Below, in pieces: positions 53,025 to 61,813 of a stretch of 64,000 bases of DNA. The notes below the pieces were generated by a model. That model saw only the letters and a program-made list of their open reading frames with translations, was not told the DNA's origin and searched no databases. The position numbers and the translations under genes are program-made. The DNA comes from Brevibacillus fulvus. GTDB taxonomy: Bacteria; Bacillota; Bacilli; Brevibacillales; Brevibacillaceae. Every line of letters begins with the position of its first letter. Position 1 is the first letter of the stretch. The stretch is from positions 186,001-250,000 of the forward strand of contig NZ_JAFBEB010000002.1 in the NCBI RefSeq assembly GCF_016908525.1, in the 5' to 3' direction.

Positions 53025-54167
53025 ATGCTGGAGTTTGACTTAGATCTTGAACAATTTGCACGAATAAAGGTGATTGGGTGCGGTGGCGGTGGAAGCAACG
53101 CTGTCAATCGAATGATTGCGGGCGGAGTAAAAGGCGTTGAGTTTATTACACTCAATACCGATGCGCAGGCGCTTCATCTGTCAAGCGCGGATACAAAACT
53201 CCAAATCGGGGAGAAGTTGACTCGCGGACTCGGTGCAGGGGCCAACCCGGAAATCGGAAAAAAGGCAGCGGAAGAAAGTCGGGACATGATTGAAAACGCT
53301 TTGCGCGGAGCGGACATGGTCTTTGTGACTGCAGGGATGGGCGGCGGTACCGGAACCGGTGCGGCACCGGTCGTAGCGGAAATCGCCAAGGAACTAGGCG
53401 CGTTGACAGTTGGTGTCGTTACACGCCCATTCTCGTTTGAAGGACGCAAACGCGCCTTGCAAGGCGAAGCGGGTATCGCAGCACTAAAAGAAAAAGTAGA
53501 CACATTGATTGTCATTCCGAACGATCGTTTGTTGGAGATCGTGGATAAAAACACTCCGATGCTGGAAGCGTTCCGGGAAGCCGACAATATTTTGCGTCAA
53601 GGTGTCCAAGGGATTTCCGACTTGATTGCGACACCTGGGTTAATCAACCTGGACTTCGCTGACGTAAAAACAATTATGACCGAACGCGGTTCTGCCTTGA
53701 TGGGAATCGGGGTAGGAAGCGGGGAGAATCGTGCTGCGGAAGCGGCAAGACGGGCGATTTCCAGTCCGCTGCTGGAAACTTCGATCGAAGGGGCTCGCGG
53801 CGTCATCATGAACATCACGGGCGGCAGCAATCTCAGCTTGTATGAAGTAAACGAAGCGGCTGACATTGTTTCTTCTGCGGCAGATCCTGATGTCAATATG
53901 ATTTTCGGTGCGGTCATCAACGAAGAGCTGAAAAATGAAATTGTGGTAACGGTCATCGCCACCGGCTTTGAAGAAAGCCAACGGCAAAACGCAGCGGTGC
54001 GTCGCCCGCAGCAAGGCGCGGGGCAAAACCGGCCGAGTGCCAGCACGACTCCGACAGCCGGACGCGGCCGTGAAGAGGAAGAAGAAAAAACGATCTTCTC
54101 GATGAACAATCTTGATAATCTCGATATTCCAGCTTTTTTGCGCAATCGTCGCCGCAATAAAAAATAA
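53025..54167 (+). CDS. ftsZ: Cell division protein FtsZ
   Basis: 380 residues. Tubulin-like GTPase: [14 protein letters not shown], the signature [15 protein letters not shown] (about 103-117) and [10 protein letters not shown], with the T7 loop [10 protein letters not shown]. The C-terminal peptide [10 protein letters not shown] binds FtsA, SepF and others. GAGGAGG 10 bases before ATG. Confidence 0.99.
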   Translation: MLEFDLDLEQFARIKVIGCGGGGSNAVNRMIAGGVKGVEFITLNTDAQALHLSSADTKLQIGEKLTRGLGAGANPEIGKKAAEESRDMIENALRGADMVFVTAGMGGGTGTGAAPVVAEIAKELGALTVGVVTRPFSFEGRKRALQGEAGIAALKEKVDTLIVIPNDRLLEIVDKNTPMLEAFREADNILRQGVQGISDLIATPGLINLDFADVKTIMTERGSALMGIGVGSGENRAAEAARRAISSPLLETSIEGARGVIMNITGGSNLSLYEVNEAADIVSSAADPDVNMIFGAVINEELKNEIVVTVIATGFEESQRQNAAVRRPQQGAGQNRPSASTTPTAGRGREEEEEKTIFSMNNLDNLDIPAFLRNRRRNKK

Positions 54168-54184
54168 CAGCAAGTTTCAACGTA

Positions 54185-54220
54185 AAAAACGCCTTGTTTC
54201 CTTGGGAGACAAGGCGTTTT
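54185..54220 (+). terminator. Terminator of ftsZ
   Basis: AAAACGCCTTGT and ACAAGGCGTTTT around a loop of about 11 bases. Confidence 0.75.
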
Positions 54221-54367
54221 ATGCTTTTTCAGAGAAAGGAAAGCGGGCGGCTCCAACGGGCCCTTCCGGCGCCGCTGGCCAGAAAGCATGCAAACCGCTC
54301 ACTTTAATTCCTGCAAGCAGTTTGCCCGACGAAATCTACAAAAAAACTAAAAAAATACGGTCAAGAA

Positions 54368-54401
54368 ATGACAGACTTCGGAATAAATATTGAGATATAC
54401 T
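54368..54401 (+). promoter_or_regulatory. spoIIG-type promoter with 22-bp spacer
   Basis: ATGACA (54368-54373) and TATACT (54396-54401) are 22 bp apart, as in the Spo0A-activated B. subtilis spoIIG promoter. A poor 0A-box-like CGACGAA lies upstream. Confidence 0.6.
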
Positions 54402-54428
54402 GTCCTTGCTGGCGGGGGTGAGGAGAGT

Positions 54429-55391
54429 GTGGTAATCTACCTTGATATCATTCTACTCTTGAATGCGGCAATTGATACCTTGCTGCTCTGGTTTACTGCT
54501 TACTTTCGCAAGGAACGGTTCAAATGGTGGCGAATGCTGCTGGCAGCACTTTTTGGTTCCACCTATGTGGCTTTTTTCTTTCTCCCCCAGTTTGCCGGAT
54601 TTTATCAGTGGTTTGTCAAACTGCTCTTTTCCGTGTTGATGCTGTTGATTGCGTTTGGTTTTCGCCGCATGCTCGCTTTTCTGCACAATCTCGTGATCTT
54701 TTACTTTGTTGCTTTTGTCTTTGGGGGAGGAGTATTCGCGCTGCAATACTTTCTCACTTCTCATAATGAAATTGTCAATGGGATTCTTGTGACCCATAAC
54801 GACAGTTTCGGTGTTGGGACCAAGCCTACCTTGTTGATTTTGCTTGTCGGCTTCCTGCTCGTCGGGTATTTGAGTCGACGAAGTTATCAGGCGATTGAGG
54901 GACCGCGCAAGGTGGAAGCATTTTTGGTTGAGGTCATTGTCAAATTGCAGGGGGAGACTATTTTGTGCCGCGGATTGGTCGACACCGGAAATCAATTGCA
55001 TGAACCGATCTCACGAACACCCGTGATGGTGATGGAAAGCAAAATGTTGGCTCATATGCTTCCGGCCGGGCTGCTGGCGTTTGCCGCGGAAGAAGACGGA
55101 AAATTGGAACGGTTGGAAAGGCTGCTGGATGATTTGCCGACGGAGTGGCAAGGGCGCATCCGCCTGATACCGTTCCGCAGCGTTTCCCGGGGAATGGATT
55201 TTCTCGTTGCGCTCAAGCCGGATCAAGTCGTCGTCGTCCAGCACGGGAGTCGGTTCGTGACGGAAAAGGTGTTGATCGGCTTAAATCCGGTCGCGTTGGC
55301 CGCAGATCAACAGTATCAAGCGATTGTTCACCCCGCATTGGTGCAAAATGCCACAGAACAAAAGGAAAAATCTTTAGAACAGGAGGGCTAG
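54429..55391 (+). CDS. spoIIGA: Sporulation protease SpoIIGA
   Basis: 320 residues from GTG 54429 (GAGGAG site; the frame opens at 54390, before the predicted transcript start). Five membrane helices in the first half ([20 protein letters not shown]), then an aspartic-protease-like domain with Asp185 in [11 protein letters not shown]. It cuts pro-sigma-E after a signal from the forespore. sigE starts 2 bases later. Confidence 0.96.
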   Translation: MVIYLDIILLLNAAIDTLLLWFTAYFRKERFKWWRMLLAALFGSTYVAFFFLPQFAGFYQWFVKLLFSVLMLLIAFGFRRMLAFLHNLVIFYFVAFVFGGGVFALQYFLTSHNEIVNGILVTHNDSFGVGTKPTLLILLVGFLLVGYLSRRSYQAIEGPRKVEAFLVEVIVKLQGETILCRGLVDTGNQLHEPISRTPVMVMESKMLAHMLPAGLLAFAAEEDGKLERLERLLDDLPTEWQGRIRLIPFRSVSRGMDFLVALKPDQVVVVQHGSRFVTEKVLIGLNPVALAADQQYQAIVHPALVQNATEQKEKSLEQEG

Positions 55392-55393
55392 CG

Positions 55394-56116
55394 ATGTACG
55401 TTAAAATTCGCCTTTCGATCCAATTACTCTGGTACCGTTTTTTGCTGATGATTGGTGCTCGTGCGGAAGAGATTTATTATATCGGCGGCAGTGAAGCTTT
55501 GCCGCCGCCGCTGACACGTGAAGAAGAAGAGATCTTGCTAGCTCGCCTGCCGTCTGGGGATGCCGCTGTCCGCAGCATGCTGATTGAACGAAATTTGCGT
55601 TTGGTTGTGTACATTGCGCGAAAATTCGAGAATACGGGCATCAACATCGAAGATCTGGTCAGCATCGGCACCATCGGGCTGATAAAAGCGGTCAATACAT
55701 TTGATCCGGAAAAAAATATTAAACTGGCTACATATGCATCGAGATGCATTGAAAATGAGATTTTGATGTATTTGCGCCGCAACAACAAAATTCGCTCGGA
55801 AGTTTCGTTCGACGAGCCGTTAAACATTGATTGGGACGGCAACGAATTGCTGTTATCGGATGTGTTGGGCACAGAAAACGATACGATCTACAAAAACATT
55901 GAAGACCAGGTGGACCGCAAATTGCTGAAAAAGGCGCTGGATAAACTGAGCGAGCGGGAACGCATCATCATGGAGCTGCGCTTCGGCCTGGCTGGTGAGG
56001 AAGAAAAAACACAAAAAGATGTCGCCGACCTGCTGGGAATCTCGCAATCGTACATTTCCCGGTTGGAAAAACGAATTATAAAACGGTTGCGAAAAGAGTT
56101 CAACAAAATGGTCTGA
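55394..56116 (+). CDS. sigE: Mother-cell sigma factor pro-sigma-E
   Basis: 240 residues, starting [20 protein letters not shown]: the pro-sequence of about 28 residues precedes [12 protein letters not shown]. Region 2 has [20 protein letters not shown] and region 4 has [20 protein letters not shown], near identical to B. subtilis. It drives mother-cell genes after SpoIIGA removes the pro-sequence. AGGAGGG 6 bases before ATG. Confidence 0.98.
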   Translation: MYVKIRLSIQLLWYRFLLMIGARAEEIYYIGGSEALPPPLTREEEEILLARLPSGDAAVRSMLIERNLRLVVYIARKFENTGINIEDLVSIGTIGLIKAVNTFDPEKNIKLATYASRCIENEILMYLRRNNKIRSEVSFDEPLNIDWDGNELLLSDVLGTENDTIYKNIEDQVDRKLLKKALDKLSERERIIMELRFGLAGEEEKTQKDVADLLGISQSYISRLEKRIIKRLRKEFNKMV

Positions 56117-56117
56117 C

Positions 56118-56144
56118 GCATAATTTCCCAACTCTGGGGGATAC
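56118..56144 (+). promoter_or_regulatory. Possible sigma-F-type promoter of sigG (weak)
   Basis: GCATA (56118-56122), 16 bp, GGATA (56139-56143); the -10 fits only partly. Confidence 0.25.
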
Positions 56145-56168
56145 TGTTCCTAAACCGTACCAGAACGC

Positions 56169-56186
56169 GGGTATGAGCTCATACCC
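56169..56186. repeat. 18-bp perfect palindrome between sigE and sigG
   Basis: GGGTATGAGCTCATACCC with no loop. It may close the sigE unit or bind a dimeric regulator; no T-run follows directly. Confidence 0.5.
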
Positions 56187-56354
56187 CTTCTTGACGGCCA
56201 ATGCGCTTACACGCGGCCTTTCAAGACATCCGGGATAGGAACTTTTTTGTTTGTGCCCATTCATGTTCGCGGGTTGAATGGCACAACAGCGACCTCGCTG
56301 CAATTGCTAAAGGCTCATGTGACAGGTTGCCAGTGCTCCAGAGGAGGGAATGAC

Positions 56355-57134
56355 GTGACGCGCAACAAGGTAGAGATTTGTGGAGTAGATACCTCCAAAC
56401 TTCCCGTTCTAACAAACAAGGAGATGCGAGAGTTATTTGAACGATTGCAAGGCGGCGAGCATGCAGCTCGGGAAAAGTTGGTGAATGGCAATCTTCGACT
56501 CGTATTAAGCGTAATTCAGCGGTTTAACAATCGCGGCGAGTATGTGGATGATCTGTTTCAGGTTGGGTGTATCGGACTTATGAAAGCCATCGACAATTTT
56601 GATCTCGGACAAAATGTCAAGTTTTCCACGTACGCCGTTCCGATGATCATTGGTGAAATTCGTCGCTACCTCCGGGACAACAATCCAATCCGCGTTTCCC
56701 GTTCCCTGCGGGATATCGCCTACAAAGCGCTGCAGGTTCGTGACAATTTGACCAACAAGCATTCCCGCGAACCCACCATCGTGGAGATTTCCGACGAGCT
56801 GAATGTGCCCAAGGAAGATGTGGTGTTCGCGCTCGATGCGATCCAAGATCCGGTTTCCCTGTTTGAACCGATCTATCAGGATGGCGGCGATCCCATTTAT
56901 GTGATGGATCAAATCAGCGATGACAAGAACAAGGATACCACTTGGGTAGAAGAAATCGCTCTGCGGGAAGGAATGGAGCGATTGGGCGAACGGGAAAAAA
57001 TGATCTTGTCCATGCGTTTTTATGAAGGCAAAACGCAAATGGAAGTAGCAGAAGAGATTGGCATCTCGCAAGCGCAAGTTTCCCGGTTGGAGAAGGCCGC
57101 GATCGCCCATATGCAAAAACATGTGCAAAGTTAG
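56355..57134 (+). CDS. sigG: Forespore sigma factor sigma-G
   Basis: 259 residues from GTG 56355 (GAGGAGGG upstream; frame opens at 56247). Nearly identical to B. subtilis in RNKVEICGVDTSKLPVL, RFNNRGEYVDDLFQVGCIGL and ISQAQVSRLEKAAI. It directs late forespore genes. A gap of about 240 bases separates it from sigE and may hold its own promoter. Confidence 0.98.
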   Translation: MTRNKVEICGVDTSKLPVLTNKEMRELFERLQGGEHAAREKLVNGNLRLVLSVIQRFNNRGEYVDDLFQVGCIGLMKAIDNFDLGQNVKFSTYAVPMIIGEIRRYLRDNNPIRVSRSLRDIAYKALQVRDNLTNKHSREPTIVEISDELNVPKEDVVFALDAIQDPVSLFEPIYQDGGDPIYVMDQISDDKNKDTTWVEEIALREGMERLGEREKMILSMRFYEGKTQMEVAEEIGISQAQVSRLEKAAIAHMQKHVQS

Positions 57135-57144
57135 ACGATTGTTC

Positions 57145-57179
57145 AAACTTCTGCTGGCCCACGAGCAGAAGTTTTTTTT
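57145..57179 (+). terminator. Terminator of sigG
   Basis: AAACTTCTGCT and AGCAGAAGTTT around 8 bases, then a run of T. Confidence 0.85.
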
Positions 57180-57296
57180 ATGGTATACAGGCAGCCTGCT
57201 TGCCCCACCCTGTGACGACGAATTTCCGACGATTCGGACATATTCGCACACCGATTCATATACTAAAAGTAACGGTGAAGAGAGCAGGTGAAATCA

Positions 57297-57581
57297 GTGG
57301 TGAAAATCTCGGATTTTCAAACAAAAGAGGTTGTCAACATATTGGATGGCAGACGGCTCGGACAAATCTCTGATTTGGAAATCGATTTACGAAATGGCCG
57401 CGTGGATGCCATCGTCGTTCCGGGCCCAGGAAAGTTTCTCGGATTTTTTTCCTCTGGCAATGATCTGGTCATTCCGTGGCGCAATATCGTGAAGATCGGA
57501 AAAGATGTCGTTCTCGTACGAGTTGAAGAAAACCAGCGAATTGACTCACGCCATGGCACCGACGATGAATTTCGGGCATAG
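57297..57581 (+). CDS. ylmC: PRC-barrel protein YlmC/YmxH
   Basis: 94 residues from GTG 57297 (AGGTG 6 bases upstream; GTG 57300 is equally possible). PRC-barrel fold with VVNILDGRRLGQISDLEIDL and FSSGNDLVIPWRNIVKIGKD. Sporulator family of unknown role, in its usual place after sigG. Confidence 0.92.
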   Translation: MVKISDFQTKEVVNILDGRRLGQISDLEIDLRNGRVDAIVVPGPGKFLGFFSSGNDLVIPWRNIVKIGKDVVLVRVEENQRIDSRHGTDDEFRA

Positions 57582-57691
57582 TGATCTTCTCTTTTCTTAG
57601 CGAGTTTTTCTCACGCATCAAGCCCGACTGTGGTATGATGGCGTTAGAAAATAAAGTGCGAATCAAATGGCGAAAGGTGAAGGAGGAAGCG

Positions 57692-58531
57692 GTGGAACCG
57701 TTTGTACAATCCAATTCGACAAATACGATGCATCTGCAAAGCTGGGAAAACCGTTTTACCGGTTTGCTTGCCGGGTTTACCACACGCGTCGGTGGAACAA
57801 GCCGGACACCTTATGCTTCATGGAACATGGGGCTGCACGTCGGGGACAACCCGGACGACGTGGTCAGCAATCGGCGGCGGCTGGCAAAACAGCTGGGCTT
57901 GCCTTTTGAGGCTTGGACCTGTGCCGATCAAGTGCATGGAACAACCGTGCAGCAGGTGAGCGAAGAATGGACAGGAGCGGGCCGCGACAGCCTGGATACC
58001 GTCATTCCCGGTACCGATGGCTTGCATACTAATCAGGCGGGGGTTTTGCTTACCTCGTTTTATGCCGATTGTGTTCCCTTGTTTTTCCTTGATCCCCGTC
58101 AACGGGCGATCGGTTTGGCTCATGCTGGCTGGAGGGGAACGGCCGGACGGATTGGGGAAAAAATGGTCGAAGCGTTTGAGCAAGCATATGGCAGCAAGCG
58201 CGAGGAGTTGCTGGTTGCTATTGGGCCATCAATCGGCGGTTGTTGCTACGAGGTGGACGAGCGGGTCATCGTCCAGATCGAACGCACGACGAAGCAGTGG
58301 CAACAGGCGGTGCACCCAACTGAACCGGGCAAATATTTGCTCGATCTCGGACAGCTGAACCGGTTGCTTCTGTTGGAACTTGGGCTGCGCCAGGAACAAA
58401 TCAGCAAAACGAACTGGTGCACGAGCTGCCGAACCGACCTGTTTTACTCCCACCGCAAGGAAGCAGGCAAAACCGGGCGGATGGCGTCGTTTATCGCTTG
58501 GCAGCAGGAAGGAGTAAGGAAGGATTCATGA
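57692..58531 (+). CDS. pgeF: PgeF/YlmD family (DUF152) purine-nucleoside hydrolase/laccase-domain protein
   Basis: 279 residues from GTG 57692 (GGAGG 5 bases upstream; frame opens at 57581). Metal motifs: DQVHGT, FYADCVPLFF and LAHAGWRGTAG, with NWCTSCRTDLFYSHRKEAG at the end. Family members act on purine nucleosides or remove a toxic muropeptide side product. The stop overlaps the next start by 4 bases. Confidence 0.95.
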   Translation: MEPFVQSNSTNTMHLQSWENRFTGLLAGFTTRVGGTSRTPYASWNMGLHVGDNPDDVVSNRRRLAKQLGLPFEAWTCADQVHGTTVQQVSEEWTGAGRDSLDTVIPGTDGLHTNQAGVLLTSFYADCVPLFFLDPRQRAIGLAHAGWRGTAGRIGEKMVEAFEQAYGSKREELLVAIGPSIGGCCYEVDERVIVQIERTTKQWQQAVHPTEPGKYLLDLGQLNRLLLLELGLRQEQISKTNWCTSCRTDLFYSHRKEAGKTGRMASFIAWQQEGVRKDS

Positions 58532-59241
58532 ACACGCTAACCTATCAGGAACAACTTCGCAAAAAACTGGACCAGGTGGAAGCGCGCATTGCGGCTGCTT
58601 GTCAGCGAAGCGGCCGCAAGCGTGAAGAGGTGAACATCATTGCCGTTACCAAGTACGTGGATGGCGAAGCAATCGGAGAAATCTTGTCGGCCGGCATTCA
58701 GCACATCGGCGAGAACCGCGTGCAAGATGCCTTGCCGAAATATGAGATGTATGGCGAGCGGGGAACATGGCATTTTATCGGACATCTCCAGACGAATAAA
58801 GTAAAAGATGTCGTAGGTCGATTTTCCTATATCCATTCGCTCGATCGATTTTCCCTGGCGGAAGCGATCAATAAGAGAGCGGAGACGTTAAATCTGGTAG
58901 TTCCTTGTTTTGTGCAAGTAAATATCGCCGAAGAACCGACAAAATTTGGGCTTAGTACCAAGGAACTGTTTGCTTTTTTGGACGAAACCAGTAATATGAA
59001 ACATATAAATGTGATAGGGCTAATGACAATGGCACCAAATGTCGATAATCAAGAAGAGGTACGTCCCATTTTTCGTCAACTGCGCGAATGGAAAGAGAAA
59101 ATCAATCTTCGGGCATATCCTCACGCGCACATACGAGAATTGTCCATGGGGATGTCAGGCGACTTTGAAGTAGCGATTGAAGAAGGTGCAACTTATATCC
59201 GTCTTGGTTCGATACTGGTGAAGCCGGACGAATTGTCATAA
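58528..59241 (+). CDS. ylmE: YggS-family PLP-binding protein (YlmE)
   Basis: 237 residues from ATG 58528, overlapping pgeF. The PLP lysine is in NIIAVTKYVDGEAI; then HIGENRVQDALPKY, WHFIGHLQTNK, LSMGMSGDFEVAIEEGATYI and RLGSIL. It keeps B6 homeostasis. The usual order pgeF-ylmE-sepF is kept. Confidence 0.96.
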   Translation: MNTLTYQEQLRKKLDQVEARIAAACQRSGRKREEVNIIAVTKYVDGEAIGEILSAGIQHIGENRVQDALPKYEMYGERGTWHFIGHLQTNKVKDVVGRFSYIHSLDRFSLAEAINKRAETLNLVVPCFVQVNIAEEPTKFGLSTKELFAFLDETSNMKHINVIGLMTMAPNVDNQEEVRPIFRQLREWKEKINLRAYPHAHIRELSMGMSGDFEVAIEEGATYIRLGSILVKPDELS

Positions 59242-59268
59242 CTCATCAAAGGAAAGGAGGAGATGACC

Positions 59269-59691
59269 ATGAGTGTCATGCATAAAATCATGGGTTTTCT
59301 CGGCTTGGAAAACGAAGAATATGTGGAAGAAGTAGTAGAAGAGCGCGAAGAAGAGGAAGAAGCCTATCCGCGCCGCAATACTTTTTCCCGCGCGAGCAAT
59401 GTAGTGCCGATCCACGCTGCCCGAGAGAAGGAAGGGATCCGCTTGATGCTGTTTGAACCGCGGCATTACAGCGATGCGCAAGATATTGCCGACAACCTTC
59501 GCCAACGCCGGCCTGTTGTCGTCAATTTGCAGCGAGTGGAAAAAGATCAGGCGAAGCGGATTATCGATTTTCTGAGCGGAACTGTATACGCACTGAACGG
59601 AGATATTCAAAAGGTAGGCGACCATATATTTGTCTGCACACCGGAACATGTTGATATCCAGGGAACGATCTCCAGTGTAGTAGAAGAATAG
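59269..59691 (+). CDS. sepF: Cell division protein SepF
   Basis: 140 residues from ATG 59269 (GGAGGAG 6 bases upstream; the ATG at 59263 is on the site). An amphipathic N-terminal helix, an acidic linker ([10 protein letters not shown]), then the SepF core: [20 protein letters not shown] and [20 protein letters not shown]. It binds FtsZ and shapes the septum. Confidence 0.97.
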   Translation: MSVMHKIMGFLGLENEEYVEEVVEEREEEEEAYPRRNTFSRASNVVPIHAAREKEGIRLMLFEPRHYSDAQDIADNLRQRRPVVVNLQRVEKDQAKRIIDFLSGTVYALNGDIQKVGDHIFVCTPEHVDIQGTISSVVEE

Positions 59692-59724
59692 ACAGCATTT
59701 CGAAAATAAGTAAGAGGTGAATCC

Positions 59725-59985
59725 ATGGCTCTTTATACGATTATCAACTTCGTGTTCCAGGTTTACTACTATATGATAATCGCGTACGTGCTAATGTCTT
59801 GGGTTCCACAAATGCGCGATACTGGAATCGGTCAGTTGTTGGAAAGGCTCGTTGACCCCTATCTGTCCATTTTCCGGCGGTTTATCCCGTCGCTCGGATT
59901 TATTGACATTTCGCCGATTGTGGCGCTGATCGCCTTGTATTTTGCTGAAAACGGCCTTTACAGTTTGCTGGGGCGGTTGCTTTGA
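59725..59985 (+). CDS. ylmG: YggT-family membrane protein YlmG
   Basis: 86 residues, two membrane helices, with MSWVPQMRD and ERLVDPYLSIFRRFIPSLGF. It affects septum site or membrane organisation in other bacteria. AGAGGTG 7 bases before ATG. The next gene starts 7 bases after it. Confidence 0.95.
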   Translation: MALYTIINFVFQVYYYMIIAYVLMSWVPQMRDTGIGQLLERLVDPYLSIFRRFIPSLGFIDISPIVALIALYFAENGLYSLLGRLL

Positions 59986-59992
59986 GGAAACC

Positions 59993-60766
59993 ATGAGCTT
60001 ATATGATCATTTTCGCAAAGAAGAGTGGCCCTTTGTCGAGCGGGCGATTGAATTGCTCACATTGGTGGAAAGCAAACAGGTCAGTCGTTTGACCGATTTT
60101 CTCGATCCTCGGCAATTGTTTATTTTTCAAAGTGTTCATTCTCAGGTGAGCGGGGTGCAGATTGCCGCTGATGGCGGATATGACGGTGCCGAACGCGTCA
60201 GGGTGCTGCTCTATCCCGAATACTGGACAGTCGAACGGCAAGATTTTCAACTGGCGATGCTGGAGATCGAGGCAGACCAGCGCTTTATCAAGCTGGAGCA
60301 CCGTGATGTGATGGGGGCTTTTTTACATATTGGACTCAAACGGGAAAAATTTGGCGATATTTTGCTGGCAGAAGGAACAGCGCAAGTGGTTCTGGCGGCT
60401 GAGATTGTCGATTTTGTTCGCGCCCAAATCAGCCACATCCATCGAGTGCCGGTACAGTTGACCGAACGCTCCCTGGAGGACATTCGTCCGACGGTTCCTG
60501 CACTGATCGAAAAGCAAGTAACGGTAGCTTCGCCGCGTATCGATGCCTTGATTGGCGAGGTTTATCATTTGTCGCGAGCGAAAGCGCTGGTACCGATTCG
60601 GGCCGGAAAAGTAAAAGTGAACTGGAAAGTGGCAGAAGATCCTTCCCATCAGATTGAGGCGGGCGATATCTTGTCTGTGGCCGGATTTGGCCGTTTTCAG
60701 GTGCTGGAAGTGAGCGGCACAACCCGTACCGGCCGGCAGCGAATCAAGGTGGGCATATTTGCCTGA
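59993..60766 (+). CDS. ylmH: RNA-binding S4 protein YlmH
   Basis: 257 residues from ATG 59993 (GAGG 5 bases upstream; frame opens at 59942). N-terminal YlmH domain with RQLFIFQSVHSQVSGVQIAA and HRDVMGAFLHIGLKREKFGD, then a C-terminal S4 RNA-binding domain at about 185-245 (PRIDALIGEVYHLSRAKALV). It is linked to rescue of stalled ribosomes and to division. Confidence 0.95.
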   Translation: MSLYDHFRKEEWPFVERAIELLTLVESKQVSRLTDFLDPRQLFIFQSVHSQVSGVQIAADGGYDGAERVRVLLYPEYWTVERQDFQLAMLEIEADQRFIKLEHRDVMGAFLHIGLKREKFGDILLAEGTAQVVLAAEIVDFVRAQISHIHRVPVQLTERSLEDIRPTVPALIEKQVTVASPRIDALIGEVYHLSRAKALVPIRAGKVKVNWKVAEDPSHQIEAGDILSVAGFGRFQVLEVSGTTRTGRQRIKVGIFA

Positions 60767-60932
60767 AAGAAGTGAAATTCCATCTGTGTAGCCAAGGGCT
60801 CGTCATTGGCCAAATCCAGCTTTGCCGCTCCCCTCATGGGGGAAAAGGGAAAAAAATTAATAAAATGGCAGGAAATTGGCGGGAGACTGTCGAAAATTTG
60901 GTTTACCATAATGCAGGAAGCGGGGGGTTCAT

Positions 60933-61415
60933 GTGGCGTTAACACCTTTGGATATTCACAACAAGGAATTCAGTACAGGGTTTCGCGGCTATAATGTGGA
61001 TGAGGTTAACGAGTTTCTCGATCAGATAATCAAAGATTTCGAGTTGCTTATCAAAGAGAAAAAAGAACTGGAAGAGCGTGTGGCGCTCTTGAATGAACGT
61101 GTCGATCATTACAAGTCGCTCGAGGAAAACTTGAGCAAATCGATTTTGGTGGCGCAAGAAACGGCAGAAGATGTCAAAGCGAATGCACGCAAGGAAGCGC
61201 AACTGATTTTAAAAGAAGCCGAAAAAAATGCCGATCGCATTGTCAACGAAGCATTGGCCAAATCGAGGAAGGTTGCCATCGAGATCGAAGAGTTGAAAAA
61301 ACGCGCTTCCGTCTATCGGATGCGATTCCGTACGCTGCTTGAGGCTCAATTGGAAATGTTGGACAACGGCGCGTGGGACGACATTGAGCAGGCCGATTCG
61401 CTCATTGCCGAATAA
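60933..61415 (+). CDS. divIVA: Division-site and polar scaffold DivIVA
   Basis: 160 residues from GTG 60933 (GGGGGG site). It begins ALTPLDIHNKEFSTGFRGYN, the membrane-binding domain, followed by EVNEFLDQIIKDFELLIKE and long coiled coils. DivIVA marks negative curvature and recruits MinJ or sporulation partners. 166 bases separate it from ylmH, so it may have its own promoter. Confidence 0.96.
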   Translation: MALTPLDIHNKEFSTGFRGYNVDEVNEFLDQIIKDFELLIKEKKELEERVALLNERVDHYKSLEENLSKSILVAQETAEDVKANARKEAQLILKEAEKNADRIVNEALAKSRKVAIEIEELKKRASVYRMRFRTLLEAQLEMLDNGAWDDIEQADSLIAE

Positions 61416-61419
61416 AAAA

Positions 61420-61449
61420 TTGACTTTTTGAACAGAATGGCTTTATAAT
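61420..61449 (+). promoter_or_regulatory. Sigma-A promoter of the ileS T-box leader
   Basis: TTGACT, 18-bp spacer, TATAAT (61444-61449). Confidence 0.75.
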
Positions 61450-61456
61450 TTAAGGC

Positions 61457-61736
61457 AATCATTTTCTTTCATAGGGGAAGACGATGAACGGGACGAGTAA
61501 GCGAGGGAACACTGTGCAGAGAGCCGGGAAGATGGTGAGATCCTGGTCAGTTGTAGTCGCTGAATATCACCCGGGAGTCCAACAGCTGAACGTCTGGAGC
61601 AAGCAGACTATTAAGTGCGCGCATCATTCACGTTACGAATGGCAAAAGTGAACAAACCCTTGTTGCGGTTTGTTCATTAGGGTGGTACCGCGGGAGTCTC
61701 TTCTCGTCCCTAAGGGGATGAAGAGGCTTTTTTTAT
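61457..61736 (+). promoter_or_regulatory. T-box riboswitch, isoleucine specific
   Basis: The conserved AGGGTGGTACCGCG is at 61679-61692. In the specifier loop TGAATATCACCC the codon ATC (61566-61568) reads isoleucine. A terminator (61695-61734) follows. Uncharged tRNA-Ile would favour readthrough into ileS. The 5' limit is estimated from the promoter. Confidence 0.93.
61695..61734 (+). terminator. Terminator of the ileS T-box
   Basis: AGTCTCTTC...GAAGAGGCT stem with the CGTCCC/GGGGATG inner part, then seven T. Confidence 0.85.
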
Positions 61737-61813
61737 TTGTCCTTGTTTGTTGTCCGCCGCTGCGCGTTTCATCCGCGGAAAGGCGGTTTTTATCAAAGAT
61801 AGGAGTGACCATA

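Noticed and set aside
57238-57264. Sigma-E-like boxes ACATATT and CATATACT before ylmC
   Set aside because: Each box fits well, but the spacer is 12 bp, about two shorter than usual for sigma-E, so I did not list it as a promoter.
61621-61660. Possible small gene inside the ileS leader
   Set aside because: Explained fully by T-box structure; no ribosome site.
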